This document shows positions 7,200-15,958 of a stretch of DNA of 64,000 nucleotides, one piece after another. The stretch lies in assembly GCA_045545235.1 (NCBI GenBank), contig JAZQAN010000064.1, forward strand, positions 62,001 to 126,000, written 5' to 3'. Each line of letters opens with the position of its first letter. Positions within the stretch are counted from its first letter, which is position 1. Under the pieces are notes generated by a model. That model was not told the origin of the DNA. It was given only the letters and a program-made list of their open reading frames with translations, and searched no databases. The translations under genes were made by a program, and so were the position numbers. Source of the stretch: CAZNKU01 sp045545235. Lineage in GTDB: Bacteria > Bacillota > Clostridia > Monoglobales > Firm-18.

Positions 7200-8309
7200 A
7201 TGGAAAAGATTTTAACAGGTTTTTGTTTTACTGACATACATAATCAACAAGCTATGTTAGATTATCCTACAAAAATCAGGACATCTCTTGTTCAGGCAAA
7301 TGAATTGGCAGTGAAAGAGTTTGGTAAAGCGGACATTGCGCTTATAGGTGGTGATAATATATCAGATTATCCATACTGGAACAAATCCTGCTGGTTGCCC
7401 AAGAAAAATTTCCTTGACCTTAAGCAAAAAATCCATAAATGTGTTTCTGCTAGTGTTAAGGATGGCAAGGTATTATATGTTGCAGGAAACAATGATATGA
7501 TACTTGGTGACATTGGTAACGATGAAAATGACCCATATAATACTACAGATTTTTATGATTTAATGGATAATGCTTTCGGTGTGCTTCCTGAAAATGAAAA
7601 GATTGCTCTTGTATCTAAAGAAAAACCATCAGAGCGTTATTTAGGTGCATTTCATTATATAGTTAATGGTATTGACTTTATCGGCATCAATATTGACCCG
7701 GATACTGCATTTAATTCGCACGAGGGAAGTTATAGTGACGAAACAATGATTTGGGTAAAGAATAAATTGAATGAAATAGACCCAGACGGAACAAAACCTG
7801 TTTTTGTTGTCGGGCATTTGTCAGCAATATATTATTATAATGACGGTGAGTTAGTTGAAACACTAATAAACGGAAATCGGGCATTGTTTTATGATATATT
7901 TAAAGGTCATAAAAATACTTTTTATCTGTACGGTCATGTGCACGGTGAAAGAGCATGTTATAAGGAATTTTCGTCCGGTGCAGTTTTACACATAAATGAC
8001 CATGAACTTCCTATTGATAAAAACCTTACGGAAATTGATTCCAGGGGAAAAGAATATGAGTATTCTTTAGTTCATATGGGAGGCTTAAGACCATTTGCAA
8101 AACATCTTTTTGAGGAAGATGGAATTAGTGGATATGGCGGTGAAAAAGAATTAAAATATTTTCACAGTACAGCGACACCAAAACTTGCACAGTATATGGT
8201 TTTCGAAGTATATCAGAACCGAGTAGTATTTTATATCAGAAATACGGGATCACTTGAAAGCTACAGCCAAAATGACATCCTGAAAGAATATACAGTATAT
8301 TTTAAATAA
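7200..8309 (+). CDS. Calcineurin-like metallophosphoesterase
   Basis: A 369-residue cytoplasmic-type protein with the dinuclear-metal signature of the family: FTDIH near residue 11 (D-x-H), IALIGGDN near 48, VAGNNDM near 96 (GN-D/N), VVGHLSA near 203 and LYGHVHG near 242. No signal peptide is seen. AGGAGG lies 8-9 bases before ATG 7200. The substrate is unknown; the family hydrolyses phosphomonoesters or diesters. It follows a possibly decayed ORF and precedes a terminator, so the pair forms a small transcription unit. Confidence 0.8.
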   Translation: MEKILTGFCFTDIHNQQAMLDYPTKIRTSLVQANELAVKEFGKADIALIGGDNISDYPYWNKSCWLPKKNFLDLKQKIHKCVSASVKDGKVLYVAGNNDMILGDIGNDENDPYNTTDFYDLMDNAFGVLPENEKIALVSKEKPSERYLGAFHYIVNGIDFIGINIDPDTAFNSHEGSYSDETMIWVKNKLNEIDPDGTKPVFVVGHLSAIYYYNDGELVETLINGNRALFYDIFKGHKNTFYLYGHVHGERACYKEFSSGAVLHINDHELPIDKNLTEIDSRGKEYEYSLVHMGGLRPFAKHLFEEDGISGYGGEKELKYFHSTATPKLAQYMVFEVYQNRVVFYIRNTGSLESYSQNDILKEYTVYFK

Positions 8310-8340
8310 CCCAACGAAAAAAATTTAATTTGTAAATCAA

Positions 8341-8371
8341 AACCAAGTCTTTTTTATGACTTGGTTTTTTA
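8341..8371 (+). terminator. Terminator after the metallophosphoesterase
   Basis: AACCAAGTC (8341-8349) and GACTTGGTT (8358-8366) form a 9-bp stem followed by T residues. Confidence 0.88.
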
Positions 8372-8402
8372 TTGTTAAATGTGCTTTTTTCGATATAAAC
8401 TA

Positions 8403-8431
8403 TTGCGTATTTTGTAAAATTATGGTATTAT
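8403..8431 (+). promoter_or_regulatory. Promoter of the NodB deacetylase gene
   Basis: TTGCGT (8403-8408), a 17-base spacer and TATTAT (8426-8431) lie 30 bases before the start codon. Confidence 0.6.
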
Positions 8432-8461
8432 TTATAGGAACATAGTTAATTGGAGGTAAAT

Positions 8462-9760
8462 ATGAAAAAAATTGTATCTTTATTACTAATTTTTATTTTA
8501 GTTTTTTCTCATATAACATACGCTGAATCATATGTTACTATGTATTCAATGGATGGACGTGAAATACGAGTTTTATCCGGAGAAATTAACGCATATAAAA
8601 AAGTTGGCTGGTACGAAAATAAAACTGATGTGGAAAAAGTGACAATGTACTCAATGGATGGACGAAAAATTAAAGTTGCCCGTATTGAAATTGATGCATA
8701 CAAAAAAGTTGGTTGGTATGAGCATTTAAACGATGTCACAATTAAAATGTATGCTATGGATGGACGTGAAAAATTAGTCTTCAAAGGAGAAGTTGATGCA
8801 TATAAAAAAGTTGGTTGGTATGATAATTTAAATGACGTTACAATTAAAATGTATGCTATGGACGGACGTGAAAAATTAGTCTTCAAAGGAGAAGTTGATG
8901 CATATAAAAAAGTTGGTTGGTACGAAAATAAAATCGATGTAGAAAAAGTGACAATGTACTCGATGGATGGGCGAGAAATTAAAGTGGCTCGCATTGAAAT
9001 TGATGCATACAAAAAAGTTGGTTGGTATGAGAATAAAGAAGATATATTAACCAACGTGTGTACAAAGGATGGTCGTAAAAAATCAATATTTAAAAATGAA
9101 TTAGCCGCCTATATAAAAGTAGGTTGGATACCGGAACAAAGTGATAAAATTGATGCATCAAAACCAATGGTTGCACTTACATTTGATGATGGTCCAAGAA
9201 CAAAATCAACAAGTAGCATTTTAAAAACATTAGAACATTATAACGCTAAAGCTACGTTTTTTGTTGTAGGAAACCTTGCAGCCGGAAATGCCGGGTTATT
9301 AAAAAAGATGGATTCCTTAGGTTGTCAGGTGGGTAATCATTCATACTCACATCCTAATCTTGCAACACTTTCGTCTTATAATGTATCGGTTCAGATAAAT
9401 AAAACATCCAATATAATATTTAATGCAATAGGTAAATATCCAACTGTCATCAGACCACCATATGGTTCGTACAACAAAACAACACTTAATGCTGCTGCGA
9501 AACCATTCATATTATGGTCAATAGATACATTGGATTGGAAACATAAAAATGCATCTAAAATATATAATTCCATAATGTCCAATGTTCGCGATGGTGATAT
9601 TATTCTTATGCATGATTTATATGATTCAACTGCGACTGCGGTTGAAAGCATTGTACCTGCATTAATCCTTAAAGGATATCAATTAGTAACTATTGATGAA
9701 CTTGCAAAGTATAAAAATAAACCACTCAGTGCATATAAAACTTACGGCAGTATAAGATAA
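8462..9760 (+). CDS. Secreted polysaccharide deacetylase with N-terminal tandem repeats
   Basis: This 432-residue protein has a signal peptide (residues 1-21, cut after ITYA), six tandem repeats of about 34 residues (MYxMDGR, then ExxAYKKVGWY) over residues 25-225, and a NodB carbohydrate esterase 4 domain from about 234. All NodB motifs are present: TFDDGP, HSYSHPNL, RPPYGSY, DTLDW and LMHD, so an active metal-dependent de-N-acetylase acting on peptidoglycan or another N-acetylated glycan is likely. GGAGG precedes ATG 8462 by 5 bases. The repeats presumably bind the wall or extend the enzyme outward (inference). It has its own promoter and terminator. Confidence 0.88.
   Translation: MKKIVSLLLIFILVFSHITYAESYVTMYSMDGREIRVLSGEINAYKKVGWYENKTDVEKVTMYSMDGRKIKVARIEIDAYKKVGWYEHLNDVTIKMYAMDGREKLVFKGEVDAYKKVGWYDNLNDVTIKMYAMDGREKLVFKGEVDAYKKVGWYENKIDVEKVTMYSMDGREIKVARIEIDAYKKVGWYENKEDILTNVCTKDGRKKSIFKNELAAYIKVGWIPEQSDKIDASKPMVALTFDDGPRTKSTSSILKTLEHYNAKATFFVVGNLAAGNAGLLKKMDSLGCQVGNHSYSHPNLATLSSYNVSVQINKTSNIIFNAIGKYPTVIRPPYGSYNKTTLNAAAKPFILWSIDTLDWKHKNASKIYNSIMSNVRDGDIILMHDLYDSTATAVESIVPALILKGYQLVTIDELAKYKNKPLSAYKTYGSIR
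8534..9140 (+). repeat. Six tandem ~102-bp coding repeats
   Basis: The period is 102 bases. Copies 3 and 4 (from 8747 and 8849) are almost identical in DNA over the MYAMDGREKLVFKGE segment, and copies 2 and 5 are near-identical to each other, so the array looks recently expanded by recombination. Copy 6 is the most divergent. Confidence 0.85.
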
Positions 9761-9770
9761 TTACATAACA

Positions 9771-9802
9771 AAAGGCAGTCATATTATGATTGCCTTTTTT
9801 AT
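9771..9802 (+). terminator. Terminator after the deacetylase gene
   Basis: AAAGGCAGTCAT (9771-9782) and ATGATTGCCTTT (9786-9797) pair, with one G-U, and T residues follow. Confidence 0.88.
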
Positions 9803-9826
9803 TGAAGTATTTAGGGAGAGAATTAT

Positions 9827-11728
9827 ATGAAAAATACTCTTGGAATATTAGCCCATGTAGATGCCGGAAAAACAACTTTGGCAGAACGAATTTTATTTCA
9901 TGCTAATGCGATTCGTTCTGTTGGAAGAGTTGATGAAGGTTCTTCACATATGGACTATAATGAAATAGAAAGAGAAAGAGGAATCACGGTTTTTTCAGAT
10001 GTTGCACGAATAGAGTTTAATGGTCATACAATAAATATTATTGATACACCTGGCCATACCGATTTTTCCGCTGAAACAGAACGTGCAATATCTGTAATGG
10101 ATTATGCTTTGCTTGTAATAAGTGCAGTTGAAGGCGTACAAAATCATACTGAATATCTATGGAATCTTCTACAACTATATAATGTTCCTACTTTTATTTT
10201 TATAAATAAAACCGATATAATCACATCCGATGTTGAAAAAACCATTTTGGATATTAAAAACAAATTATCTGAAAATATAATTGATTTTTCTGCTGATTAC
10301 TCGGAATCATTAGCAGAAAAAAGCGAAAGTCTTTTAGATGAGTATATTCAAAACGGTGAGTTAAAAATTAATGATGAAGTAAGACAGTTGATTATAGACA
10401 AAGAAATATATCCTTGTTTTAACGGTTCGGCACTTAAAGATGTGAATATTACTGAATTTATAAACGATATGTTAAACTTAATGACAGAAAACAAAAATAC
10501 AGAATCAATTTCTGCAACCTGTTACAAAGTAAGAAGAAAAGGAAATTTACGTTTGACCTATCTAAAAATTAATTGTGGTGTATTATCAACAAAAGACATT
10601 ATAAATACACCTTACGGCAAATGTAAAATCGATGAAATATATTTTTTGAATGGTTCAAAATTCACCAGCACCCAAATTGCAGAAGCTGGAGATTTATGCG
10701 CAGTATCAGGTCTTGACAAAGTGTGCGCCGGTGATATTATTGGTGATTCAGTAAGCAAAATAAATTATGAGTGTGTTCCTGTTTTTTCCGCATCGGTAAT
10801 ATATGAAAACGGCACATCCCCATATGATATATATGAAAAATTAAAGATACTTGAAGATGAAGATAATACACTTTCTGTTTCTTTTTCCAAAAGCATTGGT
10901 GAAATAAATATAAACGTGATGGGTAAGATGAGTCTACAAATAATTAAATATGAATTTTCACGTAGATTCGGCATAAATATTGAATTTGGTCCACCTCATA
11001 TTTTGTTTCGTGAAACAGTTAGTGAATCTGTTTTGGGTTATGGACATTTTGAGCCTTTAAGACACTATGCTGAAGTACATCTGAAAATTAATCCATTACC
11101 CAAAGGAAGTGGCATTAAATTCAAAAGTGAATGCAGTACCGACATTTTAAAACAAGATGTGCAGAATTTAATAAAAACACATATTTTTGAAAAAAAGCAC
11201 AAAGGTATTTTAATAGGTTCTGAACTTACAGATGTTGAATATGTACTTATAAATGGAAGAACGCACCTTAAACACACGGAAGGTGGAGATTTAAGAGAAG
11301 CTACATATCGAGCTATTCGACAGGGACTTATGAATGCTAAATGTATACTTTTAGAGCCGTTTTTTGATTTTGTAATACGTTGTGACATAACTTTGGCAGG
11401 TAAAGTTATGTCAGATATACAAAAAATGGGAGGCGAGTTTTTACCACCTGAAAGTGATGGTAATATTTCTGTTGTAAAAGGAAAGGCGCCGGCACGAATT
11501 TTGTTTGATTATATAGAAGAACTTATAAACTTTAGTAGTGGAAGAGCATCTTTTAATTTTAAATTTAACGGCTATGAACAATGTGTAGATACAGAAAAAA
11601 TAGTAGAAGAAACCAATTACAATCCAGAAGCGGATATTGAAAACACTCCCGATTCTGTATTTTGCGCCAAAGGAGCAGGATTTACCGTAAAATGGTATGA
11701 TGTACCTGATTATATACATTGTAAATAA
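9827..11728 (+). CDS. TetM-like ribosome-protection-type GTPase
   Basis: A 633-residue translational GTPase with G1 AHVDAGKTTL (residues 9-18), G2 RGITV, G3 DTPGHTDF and G4 INKTD, then EF-G-like domains II to V. Length and order match TetM/TetO proteins. The domain IV loop that in classical TetM carries YYSPVS is replaced here by an NGRTHLKHTEGGDLREA-type sequence closer to chromosomal clostridial relatives, and there is no TetM-style attenuator upstream. I would therefore not predict tetracycline resistance from sequence; a general ribosome-rescue or antibiotic-relief role is possible. It ends 3 bases from the convergent AraC gene with no visible terminator. Confidence 0.8.
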   Translation: MKNTLGILAHVDAGKTTLAERILFHANAIRSVGRVDEGSSHMDYNEIERERGITVFSDVARIEFNGHTINIIDTPGHTDFSAETERAISVMDYALLVISAVEGVQNHTEYLWNLLQLYNVPTFIFINKTDIITSDVEKTILDIKNKLSENIIDFSADYSESLAEKSESLLDEYIQNGELKINDEVRQLIIDKEIYPCFNGSALKDVNITEFINDMLNLMTENKNTESISATCYKVRRKGNLRLTYLKINCGVLSTKDIINTPYGKCKIDEIYFLNGSKFTSTQIAEAGDLCAVSGLDKVCAGDIIGDSVSKINYECVPVFSASVIYENGTSPYDIYEKLKILEDEDNTLSVSFSKSIGEININVMGKMSLQIIKYEFSRRFGINIEFGPPHILFRETVSESVLGYGHFEPLRHYAEVHLKINPLPKGSGIKFKSECSTDILKQDVQNLIKTHIFEKKHKGILIGSELTDVEYVLINGRTHLKHTEGGDLREATYRAIRQGLMNAKCILLEPFFDFVIRCDITLAGKVMSDIQKMGGEFLPPESDGNISVVKGKAPARILFDYIEELINFSSGRASFNFKFNGYEQCVDTEKIVEETNYNPEADIENTPDSVFCAKGAGFTVKWYDVPDYIHCK

Positions 11729-11731
11729 ATA

Positions 11732-12583
11732 CTACCTTGATTTCTTTTTGTATTCAAAAGGTGAAATCCCTGTAATTTTTTTAAACGTACGACCAAAATG
11801 TGTTGTACTTTTAAAACCCACTTTTTCACCAATTATTGTTATGCTTAAATCTGTTTTTTTCAAAAGTTCCTGTGCCTCTTTAATTCTCACATTATTAAGG
11901 TAATCAACAAAAGAAAGGTTGGTTACCTTTTTAAAAGTTCTTGAAAAGTAATATGGACTTATGAAAAACTGTTCGGCAATGCTTGTCAGAGATATTTCAT
12001 CTGCATAATTGTTGTTTATATGCGCTATAATTTTAGTTATCATTTTATTTGGTGCAGTAGATAAGTCATTTATTTCGGATTGTTTGTTCTTTTTATATCT
12101 GTTTGCAAAAATTAAAAGCTGTATTGTTGCCGCTTTTAAATATATATTATAGTTTTCTTTTTTGTCTGTATATTCAACATACATATTATTTAATAAATTT
12201 TCTATATAGTTTTGTTCATATAAATCAAGTTCGATGATATTTATGTTTTTTTCAAAACATTCAAATAAATTAATATTAAGTTTATCACTTATTTCTTCCA
12301 GAAATTCTTTATCAAAATTCAAAACAATTCGTTCATGCCATAAGTTTTCAACATTTCTTGTACAATGTATATCAAATTCATTTATTAGTACCAAGGTACC
12401 TTTTTTTATATGATAGTTTTCATCTTTAATAAAATAATATCTTTCACCGGAACATAAATAATATATTTCAAAATTATTATGATAATGATAAGATTTCATA
12501 GAAGATGGATAGTTTCTTTTGTTTTTTTGAATTATAAAATTTTTCTCCGAATAATAATCAAGAACTTTTTTGCTTCTTTCCAT
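11732..12583 (-). CDS. AraC family transcriptional regulator
   Basis: A 283-residue regulator with an N-terminal cupin-like sensing part (HNNFEIYYLCSGE near 35, GTLVLINEFDIH near 65) and a C-terminal pair of helix-turn-helix motifs (ISLTSIAEQFFISPYYFSRTFKKV and the VGFKSTTHFGRTFKK region). ATG 12583 is chosen for AAAGGTG 7 bases upstream. It is divergent from a Gfo/Idh/MocA oxidoreductase gene, the likely target, and between them lie tandem 29/30-bp repeats that fit an AraC operator. The ligand is probably a sugar or sugar derivative (inference). Confidence 0.88.
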   Translation of the reverse strand: MERSKKVLDYYSEKNFIIQKNKRNYPSSMKSYHYHNNFEIYYLCSGERYYFIKDENYHIKKGTLVLINEFDIHCTRNVENLWHERIVLNFDKEFLEEISDKLNINLFECFEKNINIIELDLYEQNYIENLLNNMYVEYTDKKENYNIYLKAATIQLLIFANRYKKNKQSEINDLSTAPNKMITKIIAHINNNYADEISLTSIAEQFFISPYYFSRTFKKVTNLSFVDYLNNVRIKEAQELLKKTDLSITIIGEKVGFKSTTHFGRTFKKITGISPFEYKKKSR

Positions 12584-12608
12584 AACCCAACACCTTTCCT
12601 TTAAATAA

Positions 12609-12637
12609 ATTATAACAATAATATTATAATTTTTCAA
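12609..12637 (-). promoter_or_regulatory. Promoter of the AraC gene
   Basis: On the minus strand TTGAAA (12637-12632), a 17-base spacer and TATAAT (12614-12609) precede the start by 25 bases. Confidence 0.7.
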
Positions 12638-12647
12638 TAGTAAAAGA

Positions 12648-12706
12648 GCAATATATGTTGAAAAAATATAAAAATAGCAATATAGGTGTTGAAAAATATA
12701 AAAATA
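12648..12706. promoter_or_regulatory. Tandem direct repeats, likely AraC operator
   Basis: Copy 1 (12648-12676) and copy 2 (12677-12706) abut and share GCAATATA, GTTGAAAAA and ATATAAAAATA blocks. They lie immediately upstream of a -10 box TATAAT (12717-12722) for the oxidoreductase gene, whose -35 is poor, as expected for an activator-dependent promoter. Confidence 0.65.
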
Positions 12707-12754
12707 TTGTGTATTATATAATCAAATTTATATATAATTTACGGAGGTAATATT

Positions 12755-14044
12755 ATGGCTAAAAAGACAAGATATGTTCAAGTAGGTGCAGGCTCACGTG
12801 CAAGATTTTTCTATTGCCCGATAGCTGATCGTTTTTCTGAAACTTCTGAAATTACAGCATTCTGTGATATTAACAGAACACGTATGGAATATGCACAAAA
12901 ATATTTGATGGAAAAGTACAATTATCCAAAGGTTGACCTTTATGATGCTGATGAATTTGATAAAATGATTGAGGAACAAAAACCTGATTGTGTTATTGTT
13001 ACTTCAATAGACCGTACACATCATAAATATATTATAAGAGCAATGGAACTTGGCTGTGATGTCGTAAGTGAAAAACCTATGACAGTTGACAATGTAAAAT
13101 GTCAGGAAATTCTTGACACTGCAAAAAGAACAGGCAGAAAGCTTCGTGTTACATTTAACTACAGATATGCTCCTCATAATTCAAAGATAAGAGAGCTTAT
13201 TATGAATGATACAATCGGTGAGGTAAAACAGGTTAATTTTGAATGGTTCCTTAACACGTCACATGGTGCTGACTATTTCAGAAGATGGCACAGAGATAAA
13301 CGTAACAGCGGCGGTCTTTTGGTACATAAGTCAACTCATCATTTTGACCTTGTAAACTTCTGGTTGGATACAAAGCCAAAGCAGGTATTTGCATATGGTG
13401 ATTTGATGTTCTACGGCAGAGAAAATGCTGAAAATAGAGGTGTTACTAAATTCTATACACGTGTACACGGTTCAGAAAACGCAAAGGGTGATCCTTTTGC
13501 ACTTGTTATGGAAGGTAACGAAACTCTTGAGAACCTTTATCTTAAAGCTGAAAAGGATGATGGCTATATACGTGATCAAAGTGTATTTGGAGACGGCATT
13601 AACATTGAAGATACAATGAATGTTCTTGTTAAGTATGAGAATGGTGCTCAAATGTCTTATTCACTTAATGCTTATTCTCCTAAAGAAGGTTTCCGTGTAA
13701 TCTTTACAGGTACAAAAGGAAGAATGGAACTTGATGTTTCTGAATTTGTATATGTAAACGGACAGGGACAGAAGGAACTTGAAGGTGCCGCAAAGTCTAA
13801 ATCAATTACAGTTTTTCCAATGTTTGATGAAGCATATGAGGTTGAAATTGCTGAAGGTGAAGGCGGACATGGTGGTGGTGACCCGATTCTTCAAAACGAT
13901 ATTTTCGGTATTCCTGATCCCGATCCACTAAATAGAGCCGCTTCACATATCGACGGTGCAATGAGTATTCTTACAGGTATTGCTGCTAACAAATCAATTG
14001 CAACAGGTATGCCAGTTGATATTAAAACATTAGTTGAATTTTAA
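12755..14044 (+). CDS. Gfo/Idh/MocA family oxidoreductase
   Basis: A 429-residue NAD(P)-dependent sugar-type dehydrogenase. The N-terminal Rossmann fold starts YVQVGAGSRARFF, the family motif is VSEKPMT near residue 108, and the C-terminal half has the alpha/beta substrate domain with HKSTHHFDLVNFW. ACGGAGG precedes ATG 12755. It stands alone behind a putative AraC-controlled promoter and ends at a bidirectional terminator. The substrate is unknown; the family acts on sugars, inositols and related polyols, and the size and motif set resemble uncharacterised clostridial members. Confidence 0.87.
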   Translation: MAKKTRYVQVGAGSRARFFYCPIADRFSETSEITAFCDINRTRMEYAQKYLMEKYNYPKVDLYDADEFDKMIEEQKPDCVIVTSIDRTHHKYIIRAMELGCDVVSEKPMTVDNVKCQEILDTAKRTGRKLRVTFNYRYAPHNSKIRELIMNDTIGEVKQVNFEWFLNTSHGADYFRRWHRDKRNSGGLLVHKSTHHFDLVNFWLDTKPKQVFAYGDLMFYGRENAENRGVTKFYTRVHGSENAKGDPFALVMEGNETLENLYLKAEKDDGYIRDQSVFGDGINIEDTMNVLVKYENGAQMSYSLNAYSPKEGFRVIFTGTKGRMELDVSEFVYVNGQGQKELEGAAKSKSITVFPMFDEAYEVEIAEGEGGHGGGDPILQNDIFGIPDPDPLNRAASHIDGAMSILTGIAANKSIATGMPVDIKTLVEF

Positions 14045-14047
14045 ATA

Positions 14048-14082
14048 AAAAATCAGGACTTTATAAAAGTCCTGATTTTTTA
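14048..14082. terminator. Bidirectional terminator
   Basis: AAATCAGGACTTT and AAAGTCCTGATTT form a 13-bp stem with A and T runs on both sides, serving the oxidoreductase (plus) and the EamA gene (minus). Confidence 0.88.
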
Positions 14083-15009
14083 TTTTTTATCCGAAAATTT
14101 ATTTACAATGACTATACCAACAGAAACAAGAATCAGAGCAATAATATTTTCCGGTTTAAATGCCCCCATGCGCTCAGTTTCAAGCAACAAAGCAGAAAGG
14201 ATAACCCCAAAAACAGGAATCATAAAACTATAAACTGTTACATTTGAAACTTTGTTGTGTTTTAAAATAATTCCCCATAAAGAGTATGCAACGGCTGAAA
14301 GTAATCCAAGATATAATAATACAGAAATAGATTCAACAGTAAAATTACTTAACTTACCACCCATACATAAACCAACAACAGTTAATACCAAACCACCAAT
14401 AAAAAATTGATATCCACTTAAAGTAACAGGGTTTTCTTTTTGTGAATATATTTTTATTAGTACTGATGAAAATGCGTAAGAAACAGTTGAAACCAGAATC
14501 ATAAGATCACCGGAAAGTCCTGTCGCAAAACTTACTCCGTTTATATTTGAAATTATTACACCACCAAAACCAATAAAACACGCTAATATTTTAAGTAAAG
14601 TTAATTTTTCCTGCCTGAATATCAAACTTGCAATTAAAATCGAAAAGAAAGCACATGTGCCTTCGATAAGAGAGGCTTTTATACCTGTTGTAATTGAAAG
14701 CCCTATATAAAAGAAGAGGTATTGAATAAAAGTTTGAAAAAAACTTAAAACCAATACCGGTTTTAATGAACTTTTTTTAGGTACAAGTATTTTTTTATTA
14801 AGTATACTCCCTATTACTATAGTCATTATACCGGCAATTGTAAAACGTAAACCGGCAAAAAATATTTGCGATGCAGTATCTGTTATATCAAAAAGTTTAT
14901 ACCCAATTTTAACATAAGGGAAAGCACTTCCCCACAGCCCACAGCATATCGTTGCTATTATGCAAACAACAAACTTATTTGAAAATACAGTACTTTTAGA
15001 ATTATTCAT
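14080..15009 (-). CDS. EamA/DMT superfamily transporter
   Basis: A 309-residue integral membrane protein with about ten hydrophobic segments in two EamA repeats. The first repeat has CCGLWGSAFPYVKIG and the second LLSAVAYSLWGIILK. The family exports or imports metabolites such as amino acids or drugs; the substrate cannot be read from sequence. AAGGAG precedes ATG 15009. It has its own consensus promoter and is one of the few minus-strand genes in the left half. Confidence 0.88.
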   Translation of the reverse strand: MNNSKSTVFSNKFVVCIIATICCGLWGSAFPYVKIGYKLFDITDTASQIFFAGLRFTIAGIMTIVIGSILNKKILVPKKSSLKPVLVLSFFQTFIQYLFFYIGLSITTGIKASLIEGTCAFFSILIASLIFRQEKLTLLKILACFIGFGGVIISNINGVSFATGLSGDLMILVSTVSYAFSSVLIKIYSQKENPVTLSGYQFFIGGLVLTVVGLCMGGKLSNFTVESISVLLYLGLLSAVAYSLWGIILKHNKVSNVTVYSFMIPVFGVILSALLLETERMGAFKPENIIALILVSVGIVIVNKFSDKK

Positions 15010-15041
15010 ATGTAGACTTCTCCTTAAATTATTCTTAATAC

Positions 15042-15070
15042 ATTATATTATTAAAATAAAACATTGTCAA
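15042..15070 (-). promoter_or_regulatory. Promoter of the EamA gene
   Basis: On the minus strand TTGACA (15070-15065), 17 bases, TATAAT (15047-15042): a full consensus sigma-A promoter. Confidence 0.8.
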
Positions 15071-15083
15071 ATGCTTTTTTTAA

Positions 15084-15112
15084 TTGACACAATATGTAAA
15101 ATGTGATAGAAT
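15084..15112 (+). promoter_or_regulatory. Promoter of rluB
   Basis: TTGACA (15084-15089), 17 bases, TAGAAT (15107-15112), back to back with the EamA promoter. Confidence 0.75.
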
Positions 15113-15145
15113 AAGTATGATATAAATTTATAATGGGGTGTTTGT

Positions 15146-15850
15146 TTGGAAGAAATTCGCCTGCAGAAATTTATGGCCGATTGCGGTGTTGCTTCACGAA
15201 GAAAATGTGAAGAAATAATCTTGCAAGGAAATGTTAAAGTGAACGGAAAAAAAGTTACCGAACTTGGTACAAAAGTAACAGAAGATGATGAAGTTTCCGT
15301 TAATGGCAAAATAATTAAGAAAGTTTTCAAAAAAGTTTATATTGCTATGAATAAGCCTACAGGATTTATAACATCTGTTTCAGATGAATTTGAACGTCCA
15401 ACGGTAATGAATCTTGTTGAAGATGAAATTTTCACAAGAGTTTATCCTGTTGGAAGGCTTGATTTTGACACCGAAGGTTTACTTATATTGACAAATGATG
15501 GTGAACTAACTTACAAGCTCACACATCCAAAACATACTGTATATAAAACGTATGTAGCTACATTAAATGATGTTCCTCATCCAAAAGATATTGAAAGATT
15601 GAAAAAAGGTGTCGTTATAGATGGAAGAAAGACTCAACAACCTAAAGTCAATTGGTTGAAAGACAACATTGTAGAAATATCAATTTCCGAAGGAAGAAAC
15701 CGTCAGGTAAGAAAAATGTTCGAAGCAATTGGATATGATGTTATTAATTTGAAAAGGATTTCTATAGGTAATCTCACTTTAGGAAATATTCCACTTGGAC
15801 GATGGAGGCATCTTAGCACTTCTGAAATTAATTATTTGAAATCTTTGTAA
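15146..15850 (+). CDS. rluB: RluB-type rRNA pseudouridine synthase
   Basis: This enzyme isomerises a uridine of 23S rRNA (RsuA/RluB/RluE/RluF family). The 234-residue protein has an S4 RNA-binding domain (residues 3-60, RLQKFMADCGVASRRKCEE) and the catalytic motif VGRLDFDTEGLLILTNDG with the nucleophilic Asp. The start is TTG 15146, with GGGGTG 6 bases upstream; no in-frame ATG fits the S4 domain. rluB, which modifies 23S rRNA, is more likely than rsuA from its motif set, but the two are hard to separate by eye. Confidence 0.9.
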   Translation: MEEIRLQKFMADCGVASRRKCEEIILQGNVKVNGKKVTELGTKVTEDDEVSVNGKIIKKVFKKVYIAMNKPTGFITSVSDEFERPTVMNLVEDEIFTRVYPVGRLDFDTEGLLILTNDGELTYKLTHPKHTVYKTYVATLNDVPHPKDIERLKKGVVIDGRKTQQPKVNWLKDNIVEISISEGRNRQVRKMFEAIGYDVINLKRISIGNLTLGNIPLGRWRHLSTSEINYLKSL

Positions 15851-15863
15851 AATTTTTAAAATA

Positions 15864-15893
15864 ATGTCAAAAATGAAAAATTTATGTCAAAAA
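15864..15893. repeat. Two ATGTCAAAAA direct repeats before the decarboxylase operon
   Basis: ATGTCAAAAA occurs at 15864-15873 and 15884-15893, exactly 20 bases (two helical turns) apart, just upstream of the -35 box of the operon promoter. The geometry suits a regulator binding one face of the DNA (inference). Confidence 0.5.
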
Positions 15894-15896
15894 CTA

Positions 15897-15925
15897 TTGA
15901 AGATATTTTAAAATTATAGTATAAT
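15897..15925 (+). promoter_or_regulatory. Promoter of the decarboxylase operon
   Basis: TTGAAG (15897-15902), 17 bases, TATAAT (15920-15925), 33 bases before the first start codon. Confidence 0.72.
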
Positions 15926-15958
15926 TTTAAATGTTGAATAAAAATTGGAGGTAGACTT

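Noticed and set aside
8509..9054. A 181-codon minus-strand open frame opposite the deacetylase repeats
   Set aside because: It is the antisense of a repetitive coding region and simply mirrors the repeat; no ribosome binding site or domain.
8534..9140. Tandem repeats considered as a CRISPR array
   Set aside because: The period is a multiple of three, the whole unit repeats without unique spacers, and it encodes part of a secreted protein.
9760..9826. A TetM-style leader peptide and attenuator before the GTPase gene
   Set aside because: The 66-base gap holds only the terminator of the preceding gene and a plain ribosome binding site.
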